Shown: positions 13,183-25,193 of the stretch, in pieces | Layout: each line of letters starts with the position of its first letter | Numbering within the stretch: the first letter of the stretch is position 1 | Assembly: GCF_003573695.1 (NCBI RefSeq) | Contig: NC_039359.1 | Location: 89,570,566-89,634,565 of the forward strand | Direction of reading: 5' to 3' | DNA length: 64,000 nt | Source: Papaver somniferum | Taxonomy: Eukaryota; Streptophyta; Magnoliopsida; Ranunculales; Papaveraceae | Translations under genes and position numbers: made by a program | Notes under the pieces: model-generated | What the model was told of the DNA's origin: nothing | Databases searched by the model: none | Seen by the model: only the letters and a program-made list of their open reading frames with translations

Positions 13183-13883
13183 CTTGCAAATCTCTTTAAG
13201 CGTTTGAATAAATTCATTACTAGACAAAATCAACTTTGTCAAAATGAATTTATTCCTGCCCTTAGAGAGCCTTGCAGGATTAATATACACCTACATTGAT
13301 ATGAGTTGTATCCTTCGTCTAAGATTCTAGCCATTCCCATGAACATGATGCTGCTGTGGGTTTCCTTTTTAATCGCAGGTTTGTTTTGTCACCTATCATG
13401 ATTTATTCATTAATGAAGTTTCTATAAATGATTTGATTCCAAGTTGTTGAACATGAATTACAGGATTGGAATTCAACCACAAAAGCACATGAATTTTATT
13501 TTTATGCCTAAAGATACAACACCAAGCACATAATTTTCAAAGACAAAACATATATATTATTTTTCAAGTGTTTTGAAGACTCTTTGCATTTGGGTTGTTT
13601 CTTTTGGCACAAATCATGATCCCATTATAGAGATGGATGCAGCAAACTAGACAAGTAACCTCATTAATTACATTTGGAGAGTGAACATGTGGCTGCTACA
13701 GGTTTTCTTAAGGTTTGTTTTTTACCTATTATGATCTTTTCAAGTATGTTTTTTACATGATTCCTGACAAAAGATGCAACTTACCACCATACAGTTTACG
13801 GAGTGGAGATGTATTAGTTGTTAGGTTTGATGTAAATGAAGGAGATCAATGCATCAAACTTTCCAACTGACTCATCTCCACTC
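13183..13883 (+). ncRNA. Divergent hairpin unit, candidate structured non-coding RNA
   Basis: Three long imperfect hairpins in the same order as in the 964-bp array. (1) 13183-13278: arms 13183-13218 and 13243-13278, 36 nt each, 31 positions paired counting G-U, with a further GACAAA/TTTGTC pairing in the loop. (2) 13505-13609: TGCCTAAAGATACAAC against GGTTGTTTCTTTTGGCA. (3) 13801-13883: arms 13801-13832 and 13852-13883, 32 nt each, 28 paired counting G-U, with a 19-nt loop. Loop and arm sequences match the array hairpins in part, but many stem bases differ and pairing is kept. No ORF is supported. The rest of the locus appears displaced to 32511 by retroelement insertion. Confidence 0.5.
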
Positions 13884-13920
13884 TAATTTCATTGGTGGGT
13901 AAACTCGTTGTTGATGGTGT

Positions 13921-14189
13921 TTTTTAGCTTAGGTTTAAAATCGTAAAACCTTAGTCAGACAGTGACGTCACACTTGAGTAATAATGTCGCCACTAGCACA
14001 CTTATTTAAACATTAAACATGTCTACGTAAAATTACCGGGGTACCTTTTTATATGCCATGCTCCACGTCAGAGCCCTTGGTACTGACTGGCATCATTTAT
14101 GCACATGCCAGCCGCGCATGCTACCCAAACGTGCCAGTCACAAGTGCCACATATTTTAAACTAGGGTTTCGACACGCTAAACCCTATTA
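13921..14189 (+). mobile_element. Left remnant of an Ogre/Tat-like LTR element interior
   Basis: No ORF. It sits between the hairpin unit and the 70-bp minisatellite and shares the ATGCCAGCC / GTGCCA vocabulary of the minisatellite. I infer that it belongs to the element whose 3' end is at 31189-32352, because no 5' LTR is visible on this side. The exact left boundary is uncertain. Confidence 0.4.
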
Positions 14190-14765
14190 GTCACATCTCC
14201 GCGCCAAAGGCATGCCAACCATGCCAGCCACACCACCGTGCCATTGGCATGCCATGCCAGCCACATTTCCGCGCCAAAGGCATGCCAACCATGCCAGCCG
14301 CACCACCGTGCCAATGGCATGTCGTGCCAGCCACATCTCCGCGCCAAAGGCATGCCAACCATGCCAGCTGCACTACCGTGCCAATGGCATGCCATGCCAG
14401 CCACATCTCAGCACCAAAGGCATGCCAACCATGCCAGCTGCACCACCGTGCCAATGAAATGCCATTCCAGCCACATCTCCGCGCCAAAGGCATGCCAACC
14501 ATGCCAGCCGCACCACCGTGCCAATGGCATGCCATGCCAGCCACATCTCAGCGCCAAAGGCATGCCAACCATAACAGCCGCACCACCGTGCCAATGAAAT
14601 GCCATGCCAGACACATCTCCGCGCCAAAGGCATGCCAAACATGCCAGACGCACCACCGTGCCAATGGCATGCCATGCCATCCACATCTCCGCGCCAAAGG
14701 CATACCAACCATGCCAGCCACACCATAGTTCCAATGGCATGCCATGCCAGCCACACCTCCATACC
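14190..14765. repeat. 70-bp minisatellite, about 8 copies
   Basis: The marker CCGCGCCAAAGGCATGCCAA recurs every 70 bp. Units are GC-rich and packed with ATGCCA and TTGGCA words. The unit has no stop in several frames on both strands, and since 70 is not a multiple of 3, every frame is traversed. This yields overlapping ORFs of 75-166 codons on both strands that I do not consider genes. Minisatellites in the 3' non-coding interior are common in Ogre/Tat elements. Confidence 0.92.
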
Positions 14766-15242
14766 AAATCCACGCCGGCCATGCCTCCATGCCGCTGGCT
14801 GCCAAACGAAGGGTTGCAACAATCAACGGCCACCCTTCCTTCTGAGATGCAAATTTCAGTCGTCGAAGTTCGACACCAAACGCTTGGAAACTTTTGGCCC
14901 AATGTCAAGCCCTAATTTTGGACGCTCCTAAACTATGCCGACACCCTAATTTTGGCCGCGCCGAAAACTATGCCAAAATCCTATCTTGGTCGCGCCTAAA
15001 CCATGCCAAAGCCACGCCGGCCATGCCTCCATGCCGCTGGCTGCCAAACGAAGGGTTGCAACAATCAATGGCCACCATTCCTTCTGAGATGCAAATCTCA
15101 GCCGTATAAGTTCGCCATCAAACGCGTGGCAACTTTGGTCCCAATGCCAAGCCCTAATTTTGGCCGCGCCTAAACTATGCCAAAACCCTAATTTTGGCCG
15201 CGCCTAAAACTATGCCAAAATCCTAGCTTGGCCGCGCCTAAA
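14766..15242. repeat. Degenerate tandem repeat, left of the composite insertion
   Basis: Two copies, about 240 bp apart, of a block running from CCACGCCGGCCATGCCTCCA through GCTGCCAAACGAAGGGTTGC to TTCTGAGATGCAAAT. Between them are shorter repeats of CCTAATTTTGGCCGCGCC. Related copies lie on the other side of the composite insertion at 31189-31720, so this is one region split at 15242/31189. Confidence 0.8.
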
Positions 15243-17293
15243 TGGTAGCTGGGCAAAGAGTACCTAAAACTACAACCTATGTTTTACCTACAAGTATACA
15301 GGGTCTTGATGAAGCTAGTGTGCAAGTAGGGGAAAGTCCACAGGGACAAGGAGGGTGATATGTTGTTTTCTAAGTGATTTCCTAAAGAATTCTAAATGGC
15401 AGTGATATGGGAGGGACTAGGATCTTGAATACACCCTTTTCCTAAGCTAAGTCCTCCTAGTTATAAGAGAGTCTTGTTCCTTGTATAGATATTAGTGAAG
15501 TTCTAGCCTCATCTAACTATCTAGATGGCAGTTGAGGTTCTATGCCTGCTGCTTATCAAAGGATGGTCTTAGGAGAATGGTTCAGTGTCTCTAAGATGAT
15601 CCTAATCCTAGTTCTAGATGCCTTCTCACAATGAAACTAACTATGGATTAAACTCTTAGATAGCTAAACAATCCTGAAGGATATTCTAATCGCAACTAAG
15701 GTGTTCCTACAAAGTACTAACTGTCTGATTAAAGTACAATTAGTCAAAGATATGAACAACAATCTGTTAAGCATGAGTTGCAACACATTCAACATAGAAA
15801 TAACCTGACTACAATGGATACAAGGCATACATTGTGAAAGTAAAATGCTGACATGTTTAGATTATATTTATCCACAACATTATATCACAATAAGAACACT
15901 GTCTAGAATATGAACAACTTAACATCAGAATTGGGGTTTCATCTAAAACCTAGACATGAAATCAGAACATAACAAACATTGTGCAAAATAATTGAAAATA
16001 ACATAGTTGAGGCACTTGCTAGTCCAGTCCTCTTGGGTGAAGCTCTGGCTAGCCCAGGCATGACTTCTAACACACACCCATCATCCCTATTTATACAACA
16101 ATCAAAAATTAGGGTTAACACCCTTTTCCCCAAAACAGTGAAATTAGGGTTTGGTGAAAATCAAAATTAAATCAAAATAATCCTACCTAATGTCACTGAT
16201 TCTACTCAATAACACTCACCCATGCCTCTATTTCTAGTTGTAATCATCAATTCCTAAGAATTCCCAATTTGTAAAATTCGGCTTTCCTGTTGAGAAATAG
16301 GAATCGAAATTACTCACCTAACAGCTCTGATTTCTTCCCAATAGTCTCGACCCATGCTTCCTCATCGTCTTCTCCTCCTTCCCATGCTTCAATTACATCC
16401 ATCTCATCAACTTATTTCACCAACTCCACAGCTAGGGATTAGAGGTGTGAAAATGGGTGAAATTAGTCGTTGAGAGGGATATAGGACGTGATATAGGGGA
16501 TGGGTTTAGTTGGTAGGAGCCATGATGGCTTTGGTGGTGGATGTGGTGGTGGCAGAAGGAGCAGGTGGTGGTGATGGCGACAACGTAGCTGTGCAGAGAA
16601 GGGAGGAGAAGAAGATGGGTTCGATATTTTTGGAGTAGGGGGTGTTTGGTTGGGTTAATAGATTTGGGTTCTTGGGTGTTGAGAAGGCTCATCAAGTCTT
16701 GATGTTTGGATGGTGAAAGGCGTAGGATGAAAAGATGAAAGAATGATCCAACGGCTCGATGGAAATGGATATGAAGCGACCTTTGGATCTGGGATACATC
16801 AAAACTGACGGTCTGAGATGGAGTTAGGTGCTATAGTGTTAGACAGGAACATCAAAACTCGATGCACTCTGATAGAGCGACCGTTGGATGATGGAATGGA
16901 TTCAATCTGACGGTGAAGGAGAGAAACGGGTTTGGGTATTGATTTTAGGCTTAGAAAATGGGTTTGGGCTTAAACAATCTTGAGCCCACTTCTTCTTTAA
17001 GAACAATTTCTTCCTTTGTGAGCCCATTTTCATCCTTGAGTCTTCCATACCGCATTCTGCACTTCTTTTCCTCTAGAGTTTCCGCCGGCTTTCTCCGTGT
17101 CTTTGCACTTTTCGCTCCGCAACTCATCTAGTCTTTATTTATTACCTAAAAATGCAAAATTAATTAATAAAAATATTTATTCTTGAAAACAATGAAAATA
17201 CAGAATATGGGATAAAATGTAGAATTAATGCACAAAAGATGAGTTAAATGCCAAGAAAAATATATAAAAATATGCACTTTTTAGCACTCATCA
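15243..17293 (-). repeat. LTR-A, left copy (3' LTR)
   Basis: 2051 bp. On the plus strand it begins TGGTAGCTGGGCAAAG and ends GCACTCATCA, that is TGATGAGTGC...CTACCA on the element strand. It is the same length as 29138-31188 with few differences. A minus-strand TATA box reads TATAAATA at 16089-16096. It shares about 340 bp at its U3 end (16960-17293) with LTR-B, but the rest is diverged. Confidence 0.92.
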
Positions 17294-17986
17294 AATACCC
17301 CCAAACCTGAATTTTACTTGTCCTCAAGTAAAACAAAACTAGGGAAATCCTACCTATACCACTGTCGCTGGTCTCTCGAATGCATTTAGCATATGCACTA
17401 AGCCTTTTAAACCACTAAGTGTCCCTAGTGGACGAGTGAAGTCACGTGAAGGTTAGCTTAGAACGTACCTACAAAGTTCTAGGACAAAATATAAGCTCAT
17501 ATTCCATCAAATGTGACATGTGCAAGACAGTAGAAGCTCACAGCAAAATGGAGATGTCAATCTAGCTATCTAAGGCACAATCCGAGCACTGATAACAACT
17601 AAAGACACGTGATAAGAGTGTAAAGTGTATCTACACATGTTTCTAGAATGACCTGAAGTTATGACTACTAATCACCAAGAGATAGTTTTTAGGCTAAGAA
17701 CCGAATTCTAAGCCAAGCTAGCTGTCCAGCTTTACGAGAATTGTGAATGTTCACCCAATGAGTTGGTGATATTTCAGTTTACCCGCGTTATACATCAGTG
17801 GCTGCACCCTCCTTGCTTATTACAAGACTATTTACAACAAAAAGATGACTCTTTACATGACTCTTATTTACATTGATTACTCTCTTTTATTTTTGGAACA
17901 AGAGAGAACTATTGTCTTTAACATGACAAAACATGGAATAATACTTGATTTTTTATTTTTTTTTATTATTTTTTTGATTTTTTTTT

Positions 17987-18022
<36 letters not shown>

Positions 18023-18753
18023 TAAGAAATAACTTTGATCTTTACAACATAGTGACACTTTTGATACATGAACAAAAAGAAAAACATAATTACATGACTC
18101 TTAGCAAGAGGTGGCCCTTATCGAATGCATCCGGTCAAATTCTATGGTTGCTTTTCTTAATGTATCCTCCAACTTCTATCCCAGCCAACCAAAGAACAAG
18201 CTAGTCAAGTCTCATTCAGTATTCTAAAGTGATTGGCAATCTAACTTCCTATCAAACACCTTGAATATCGAGGCTATACATGTATTGGTAGATCGTGCGC
18301 GTGCAAGTTTCTTATCACATGTAAATTGTGCTAGAATCAGGGGTGCCTAAATATCTAGACTAAGAATCCTAATAAAAATACATATTTGCACAAGAGTCAA
18401 CATTTCAAGGTAAATGAGCTCGATTTTTATGATTTTTCATTTTTTTAATTTTTTTGGAATTTTTTAAATTTTTTTCAAAAAGAGGGAGTTTTGTTTTCAA
18501 TTATAACATGTTATCGTGGTATCTACTCTATACCCCCAAACCTAAACTAAACATTGTCCTCAATGTTTCTAATGATAAACATATTCATAACTTGGACAAA
18601 TCAGAAGAACATGTTGAGTTTTGAGAGAAAGGAAAGAGATTACCCGATTTGACGAAAGAAAGAACCGAACTCCACTGTTCATGGTTAGAATCCAACATAT
18701 TTCAGCCGCGATCACCATGGAGTAGCAAAATATAAAGAAAACATAAAATTTCA
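17294..18753 (-). other. 3' non-coding interior of the first unit
   Basis: Contains two hairpin plus G-tract modules. The one next to the LTR is at 17294-17333 (stem TTTTACTT/AAGTAAAA, plus strand) and the inner one at 18531-18568 (stem AAACATTG/CAATGTTT). A T-rich low-complexity run lies near 17950-18022. The region is similar, at roughly 90 percent by eye, to 22959-24185. No coding region is supported. The ORF at 17845-18204 is only the T run read as Phe/Ile. Confidence 0.75.
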
Positions 18754-20408
18754 CTAAAAACTACCTACCAGATTATATACAAAAAATTCACTATATACGT
18801 AAAGTCTAAAGAGTTGAGGATCAACCCAAAAGACAAAGTGTTGAAACATAGACAGTTTCAAAACACTAAAATTGGACTGAAATGAGAGCGAGAGTGAAAA
18901 ACCGGATGAATCACCCCCAAACCTGTAATTTTTAGCAGGTTTACTTTTAAGCACAAAATCTTTCCATTTTAGGGGTGCAGGATTCATAAGGTCTAACTCA
19001 AAATGGACTTTGTTTGGGATGGAAAAACATGCATATTCCAACTGTGGCTCCTTAAAAGTATTGTATTTAGATGCAAAATAGTCCAAGAGGACTTGAGAGG
19101 CACACAGTTCCAATCCTAGGTTGGGAATCTTCAGAAAAGTTGGTTTAAAATTTTTGTTACAAACCAAATCTAGGTTGGGTGGAATAATCTCAATCTGTGA
19201 CTTAGGCAAGAAGGTGACATCTAAGTTTCTCACATGCATGAGATCAAAAGTACCAATATTATCAGTCACAGCAGCATTTTCTAAATCATAATCAAGTTGT
19301 GTAGCATGCTCATCATCACAACACAATTTCACAAGTCCAAATTCAGAATCATGGTTATCCGAAATATCCAAATTAACATCAAAAGAAGCAATATATTTTG
19401 GCTTAGGTATGGAATCAGACACATCAACTATATTTTCATGCATAGGATCATTAGTGTCAATAGGAGATTCAACATTACCTAAGTCATGCTCTTCACAGGA
19501 TAACTGCACAATATCTAAATCAGTAGCCTCATCACATGTATATGGAATACTAGAAGAAACATCATTCATGAAGGTCGGGGAAGAAAAGCCTAATGTATTT
19601 GAACCCAAAGGTTCCATAACATTTTCAGCATAGACATGTTCTTCTAATATAACATCATCATAATCAGCATCATCACAAATACATGAAAATCCTACTTTGT
19701 CAAAACCATTAGTGTTTTTCGTCCATACATCTGCCTCTAAAATAGGTGAATATGGATTGACATTTTCAGCAATAGGGTATGAAACACTATATCCAGAATT
19801 AACCTGATTGGGAAAATCAACATCTGACTCATGGTGATTACCCATATCATGTGGCATGGTCCTAGTTTCCCAATAGGTTTCCCACTGATGGGTTTTCTCT
19901 GCAACTTCAGCTAGAAATAAACATGCATCGTCCACAGTTTTATCAATGAATTCACCATTACACATAGATTCAACCAAGCCTCGAGACTTAAAGTCTAGTC
20001 CCTCATAAAGAATGGCGACCAGTCTCCACTTCTCGAGGCCATGATGAGGACACTCAAACAACAAATCATTAAATCGTTCAAAATAATGAAAAAGTGTTTC
20101 TCCATCTAACTGGAAAAAACAATTAATACTTCGACGAATAGAGATGGTCCTATGATGTGGAAAGAACTTTCCGACAAATTGATTTGTGAGTTGGTCCCAA
20201 GTGGTGATTGACTGCGGTCTCAGATCGTAAAACCATGTTTTAGCCCTTTCCTTTAAAGAAAATGTAAACAAGCGCAATTTCAAAGAGTCTTCGGATATAT
20301 GGTCAGGTTGTAAAGCCCGGACAATTTGTTCAAACTCTCTTACATGGTTATTGGTAGGCCTCAAAGATATTATATTTAAATGCAAAATGGTCCCCGGCAG
20401 CGGCGCCA
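18754..20408 (-). CDS. Retrotransposon gag polyprotein, N-terminally truncated
   Basis: A frame of about 550 codons, open from within the primer site (20391-20408) to the stop at 18754. No ATG is found near its beginning, so the first codons are not a real start. It appears to lack its normal leader and N-terminus. The first 150 residues carry the plant retrotransposon gag domain: LRLFTFSLKERAKTWFYDL, TTWDQLTNQFVGKFFPHHRT, GETLFHYFERFNDLL, CPHHGLEKW, then an alpha-helical tail ending in DDACLFLAEVAEKTHQWE. This domain builds the virus-like particle in related elements. The remaining 350 residues are acidic and low-complexity and end with blocks (FGGD, DPQLFRL) also present in the 5633-7156 pseudogene. 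There is no CCHC knuckle and no downstream protease, RT or integrase. The intact frame suggests recent origin. Whether it is translated is unknown. Confidence 0.8.
20391..20408 (-). other. Primer binding site of the first unit
   Basis: Minus-strand TGGCGCCGCTGCCGGGGA, tRNA-Asp type, six bases (AAAACT, plus strand) from LTR-B at 20415. It abuts the gag frame directly, leaving no 5' leader. Confidence 0.85.
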
Positions 20409-20414
20409 AAAACT

Positions 20415-22958
20415 TGGTGGGCCCGGAGAAGCGTGAAAAATTAAGCGAAATGAAACGCGGGCCTACAGTAATACCGCAAGTGCACGGTCGTCAGATGTAG
20501 CTCGTGCAAGTACGGGTCGATCCACAGAGACTGGGTGTGTTTTGGAGTTTCTAGCTATTTTGGGGTCTAAAATTGCTATTGTTGGGCTTTGGGTACCAAT
20601 GGATTTTGGTAACCAATGGGTTATGATTGTGCTTTGGGCCTTTGAATACTCTTGGAATGAATTGGGGTGTTGTCTTAATGAAATGAACTGAGCTTGGGCT
20701 CAGTTGGTTTTGTAGTGCACTAGGCTTTGGTTTTGAATTTGGGCTTGGGCTTAGTGTAGTGAACTGAGCCTTTGGTGGACTGAATTAGACTGGGCTTGTG
20801 ATGTGATTTGAGCCTTAGGTTGAGATGGGCTTTCACAGTGAACTGTGGCTGGGCCTTTGGCCTGACAATGAGCTGGTCCTTTGCAAAACAGAATGCAATT
20901 AAGAGACAATGGCCAAAGCAGGGCAGTAAGCTAACAAGCCAAGACAATGGCTCTAATGAGGCAAAGGAAGCTAGAGAAGACAATGCTATTTACAATGCAA
21001 TGCTATTTACAGTGAAATGAAAATAGAAAAGAAAAAGCAGCCCAGTTGCAGCAGCAGCAGCAAGGAAAAGAAAGCAGTGCAGCAGCAGTACTGCACAGCA
21101 GGGGAAAGAAAGCAGCAGTAACAAGGCAATATAGCAAAGGGAAAGACCAAGGCAGTGAGGATGGCAATGGAGATAGTATCAATATATACAATGTGGCAAT
21201 ATATACAATGATAAAACAACAGTAATCTACATGTGCATATTAACAATGGCATAAGCAAACAGCAAACAACAATGATGATGGTGAAGGTGATAATGGCATA
21301 AAGAATGACAAAGAGATAAACCAAGGCCTAAGCCAAGGGCAGGGGAGATGTTTGCAGCTGTGGCTAAGCTAAGGCTTAGAATCCACCCTTGTGACCTAGC
21401 CAGATAGTGTAGTTCTAGGTTGAATTGAACATCCTATGCATACAAAAGGAATGGAAAGAGAATTAGCTTGCTATGAGCACTAATTTCTCCCATTGCTCAA
21501 TCAAAACAATGCATCCTAAGCATACAAATGGAATGGGAAGAGAATTAGCTTGCTATGAGCACTAATTTCTCCCATTGCTCAATCAAATCAGTGCACTGAG
21601 GTTTCTAGCCTAACATTCCACTATCTAACAGTCCACTAAAGCTTCATCTGAGCCTCAGCAGTGAACTCAGAACATGAGAAAACAAATAGAACAACACATG
21701 ATTAACAGGAACAACACACATTTAAACAACACACATTAACAGGAACAACACACATTTAACAGGAACAACACAACATTTAAACTACTAAACAGGGAATGAA
21801 AATTGCAAAACAAGAACCCTAAAAATTAACAGTGAAATTAAATTAACCCAATTAGGGGGTGTCTCGGCTAACCAAGAACAACTTTTAACATCCTACATCA
21901 GTTCCTATTTATAGTTTACAACAAAACCCTAAATTGAAAATCCCCAATTTTGCAAACCCTAATTTTTAAATTCCAAATTAAACTCACTGATTTCTGAATT
22001 TGTCTCCCCTGTGCTCGACCCATGCTTTTTCTGACCTTCCTGCTCCTCTCTCATGCTTCAATTGACGCCTCTGCAACCCTAGCTCGATTTATTTTACTCA
22101 CCCCAAAACCTAGGGTTTCAGTGGTTGTGAGATGGGGAAAATAACTAGGCTAGGGAGATGGGTTTGAGGTGTTGTCGGGTGGTTGTGGTGGTGGTGTGGT
22201 TCGAGAAGAAGGTGTAACTGGTGGAGGTGATGGAGTTGCAGAGCTCTGCAACTTTTTTGGGAAGAAGGGGAAGAAGAGCTCGAGAGAAGAATGGGTTGGG
22301 GGCTGTTTGTTTTGGGGTATAAGGGTTCGGTTGCTAGGGTGTTGAGCGGGTGTAGCGAGTTTTGATGAACAGCAAGTAAAGAGCGTTGGATGATCCCATA
22401 TAGATTGAATCGAACGGCTACGATGGAGAGGTATGTGGAGACCGTTGGATTATGAGATACAACAAAATTGACGACACCAGATGGAGTTAGGTGTTGTAGT
22501 GTTAAGCGGAAGTATCGAGGTTTGATGCGCATGCAAAGAAGCGACCGTTGGATGATGAGATGGATCCGATCTAACGGCTGAGAATGGAGGAGGGTATGGA
22601 TATAGAAAATGGGTTTGGGTAAGGGTTTTGGGCCTTGGGTATGCCAAGCCCATATCTTCTTTAAGAACAATTCTTCCTTCTTGAGCCCATTTCTACCCTT
22701 TTGGTCTTGTGCACAACATTCTTCGCGGCTTCCTTGTGTAATTCCTCCCGGCTTTTCACTACTTTTCTGCTCTTTTCCGCTCTGCTATTCATCCAAACTT
22801 TATTTATTACCTAAAAATACAAAATTAAGTAAGAAAAATATTTATTCTTGAAAACAATGAAAATACAGAATATGGGATAAAATGTAGAATTACTGCACAA
22901 AAGATGAGTTAAATGCCAAGAAAAATATATAGAAATATGCACTTTTTAGCACTCATCA
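20415..22958 (-). repeat. LTR-B, left copy
   Basis: 2544 bp. Plus strand starts TGGTGGGCCCGGAGAAG and ends GCACTCATCA. Near-identical to 25194-27731. It holds a minus-strand TATA box (TATAAATA, 21906-21913), a tandem duplication of about 80 bp (about 21430-21590, AGAATTAGCTTGCTATGAGC), a CAG-rich tract (21045-21120) and many TGGGCY words in 20580-20880. ORFs of 60-186 codons here are duplicated exactly in the second copy and show no recognisable domain. Confidence 0.92.
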
Positions 22959-25193
22959 AATACCCCCAAACCTGAATTTTACTTGTCCTCAAGTAAAACA
23001 AAACTAAGGAAATCCTACCTATACCACTGTCGCTGGTCTCTCGAATGCATTTAGCGTATGCACTAAGCCTTTTAAACCACTAAGTGTCCCTAGTGGACGA
23101 GTTGAAGTCTCGTGAAGGTTTACCAGAGGTGTACCTACAAAACCTAAGGACAAAATATGAGCTTAGATTCCATCAAATGTGACATGTGCAAGTCAGTTAA
23201 GCTCACAGCAAAATGGAGATGTCAATCTAGTTATCGAAGGCACAATCCTAGCACTGATAACAAATAAAGACATGTGATAAGAGTGTTAAGTGTATCTACA
23301 CATGTGTAAAGAAAGATCTGAAGTTATGACTACTAATCACCAAGAGATAGTTTCTCAGGCTAAGAACCAAGGTCGAAATCTAGCTAGCTGTCCGGACTTT
23401 ACGAGAATTGTGAATGAGTTGGAGGTGTTTCACAATTACTCGCGTTGTACATCAATGGCATACACCCTCCTTGCTTATTACAATGAAACAACAAAATGAC
23501 TATTTACATGACTCTTATTTACATTGACTACTCTCTTTTATTTTTGGAACAAGAGATGATGGAATTGATAAATACTTGATTTTTTTTTTTTCTGATTTTT
23601 TTTTTTTTCTGATTTTTTTTTTTTTTTTTTTTTTTGCACAAGAACTTGAAATTGATTTTTACATATGGTAGCTCTTTTGATACATAACAAAAAGAAACAA
23701 AAAATTACATGACACTTTGCAAGAGGTAGCCCTTTTTGATGCACCCAGTTAAATTCGATGGTTGTTTTTCTTAACGTAACCTCCACCTTCTATCCCAACC
23801 AACCAAAGAACAAGCTAGTCAAGTTTCGTTCAGTATTCTAAAGTGATTGGCAATCGTGACTTCCTATCAAACACCTTGAAGATCGAGGCCATACATGTAT
23901 TGGTAGATCGTGCGCGTGCAAATTTCTTATCACTATGTGAATTGTGCTAGAATCAGGGTGCCTAAATATCTAGACTAAGACTCCTAATAATTACATATTT
24001 GCACAAGAGTCAACATTTCAAGGTAAATGAGCTCCATTTTTTATGTTTTTTCATTTTTTAATTTTTTTGGAATTTTTCAATTTTTTCAAAAAAAGAAGGA
24101 GTTCGTTTTCAATTATAGCATATTATCATGGTATCTACTCTATACCCCCAAACCTAAACTAAACATTGTCCTCAATGTTTCAAAATATGGAACGAATTAA
24201 AATGCAACATATGGAAAGGGACATGCTGAGTAGAGTAAAAGGAGAGAGAATACCCGATTTCGGCGAAAGCAGAATTAAAACTCCGTTATCCAAGGCAAAA
24301 CTCCAACATATTCGGAGTCACAATGGATGAGCAAAAAATATATACAAAAGGAAATTTAACTAACACATTATCTACAAGCAAATTTTAATTTTTAATGGGA
24401 TTGGACTTTTTGGAAAAAATTTGGTTTTGTCGGGAGACATTTGGTTTTGGCGGGAAAAAGAAAAATTTTGGTTTTTTAGGGAAACATTTGGAAAACTTTG
24501 GTTTTTATGGGAGAAATTTTTGGTTTTTTTTGAAATTGGGAGCAAAAGAATTTTTTTTTTTTTTTTTTTTTTTGAAAAGAAAATAAAATTTGGTTTTTGA
24601 ATGGGAGCAAGCCCACTGTTGGTTTTGTGTTTGCTTTGGCCCAGCTTGGTTGAAAACTTTTGGTGGAACTGAGTCCAAAATCTCGGCCTAGAATTTGGGT
24701 ACTCGGCCCACTAACGAGTTCAACTAGCGTGATCGGTTACAAGCTCAGCTGGGTTTAAAAACCCAGAATACAAAATACAAGTCCAAATTAAACAAGCTCA
24801 CAAAAATTAAATACACAAGCCCACAAATTAAACAAACAAGCCCACAAATAAATTATTACAAACCCAACAGAAAATAAGAGAAGCCCAAAAATTGGCTTTA
24901 ATATTACAAGCCCACAATTAAAAAATTGGAAGCCCACAATTCGGGTTCTCTTAAATGGGTTACCTTTTAAGCACAGCCCAGCTGCTCTGATATTGTTGCA
25001 AAAACCCAGTTGGGCTTTGGTTCTTTTCCTTGGTGGCGTCCCAGCAGAGGAAAAACTGGTTCAGAACAGCAGGTCCAACAGCAAATGAAGTGAAGCAGAT
25101 GCAGATGCAAATGCTATGCAGTGAAATGCAAAAATAGCTAATAAAATTACAAGAAAAACACAGCACCAATCCCCGGCAGCGGCGCCAAAAACT
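22959..25193 (-). other. Interior of the second unit, no gag
   Basis: 2235 bp. The left 1.2 kb matches 17294-18570, including both hairpin plus G-tract modules (22959-22998 and 24143-24180). The gag region is missing. In its place is a T/G-rich segment (24395-24600, repeats of TTTGGTTTT and GGGA) and then a segment with many AAGCCCA words (24600-24960). The primer site is at 25170-25187. Poly-T runs lie near 23580-23636 and 24550-24573. No coding region. Confidence 0.82.
25170..25187 (-). other. Primer binding site of the second unit
   Basis: Minus-strand TGGCGCCGCTGCCGGGGA, next to LTR-B at 25194. Confidence 0.85.

Noticed and set aside
14177..14931. Overlapping Met/Pro/His- and Trp/His-rich ORFs on both strands, up to 166 codons
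   Set aside because: Products of the 70-bp minisatellite, open in several frames on both strands at once.
15939..16695. Short ORFs in LTR-A, repeated at 29834-30590
   Set aside because: LTR sequence duplicated by transposition. No domain or codon bias.
17845..18204. 119-codon ORF with a long Phe/Ile stretch
   Set aside because: The stretch is a poly-T tract in the element's non-coding interior.
20720..22851. ORFs of 60-186 codons in LTR-B, repeated at 25499-27624
   Set aside because: Both copies are LTR sequence. Conservation reflects recent LTR duplication, and the frames are low-complexity or lack domains.
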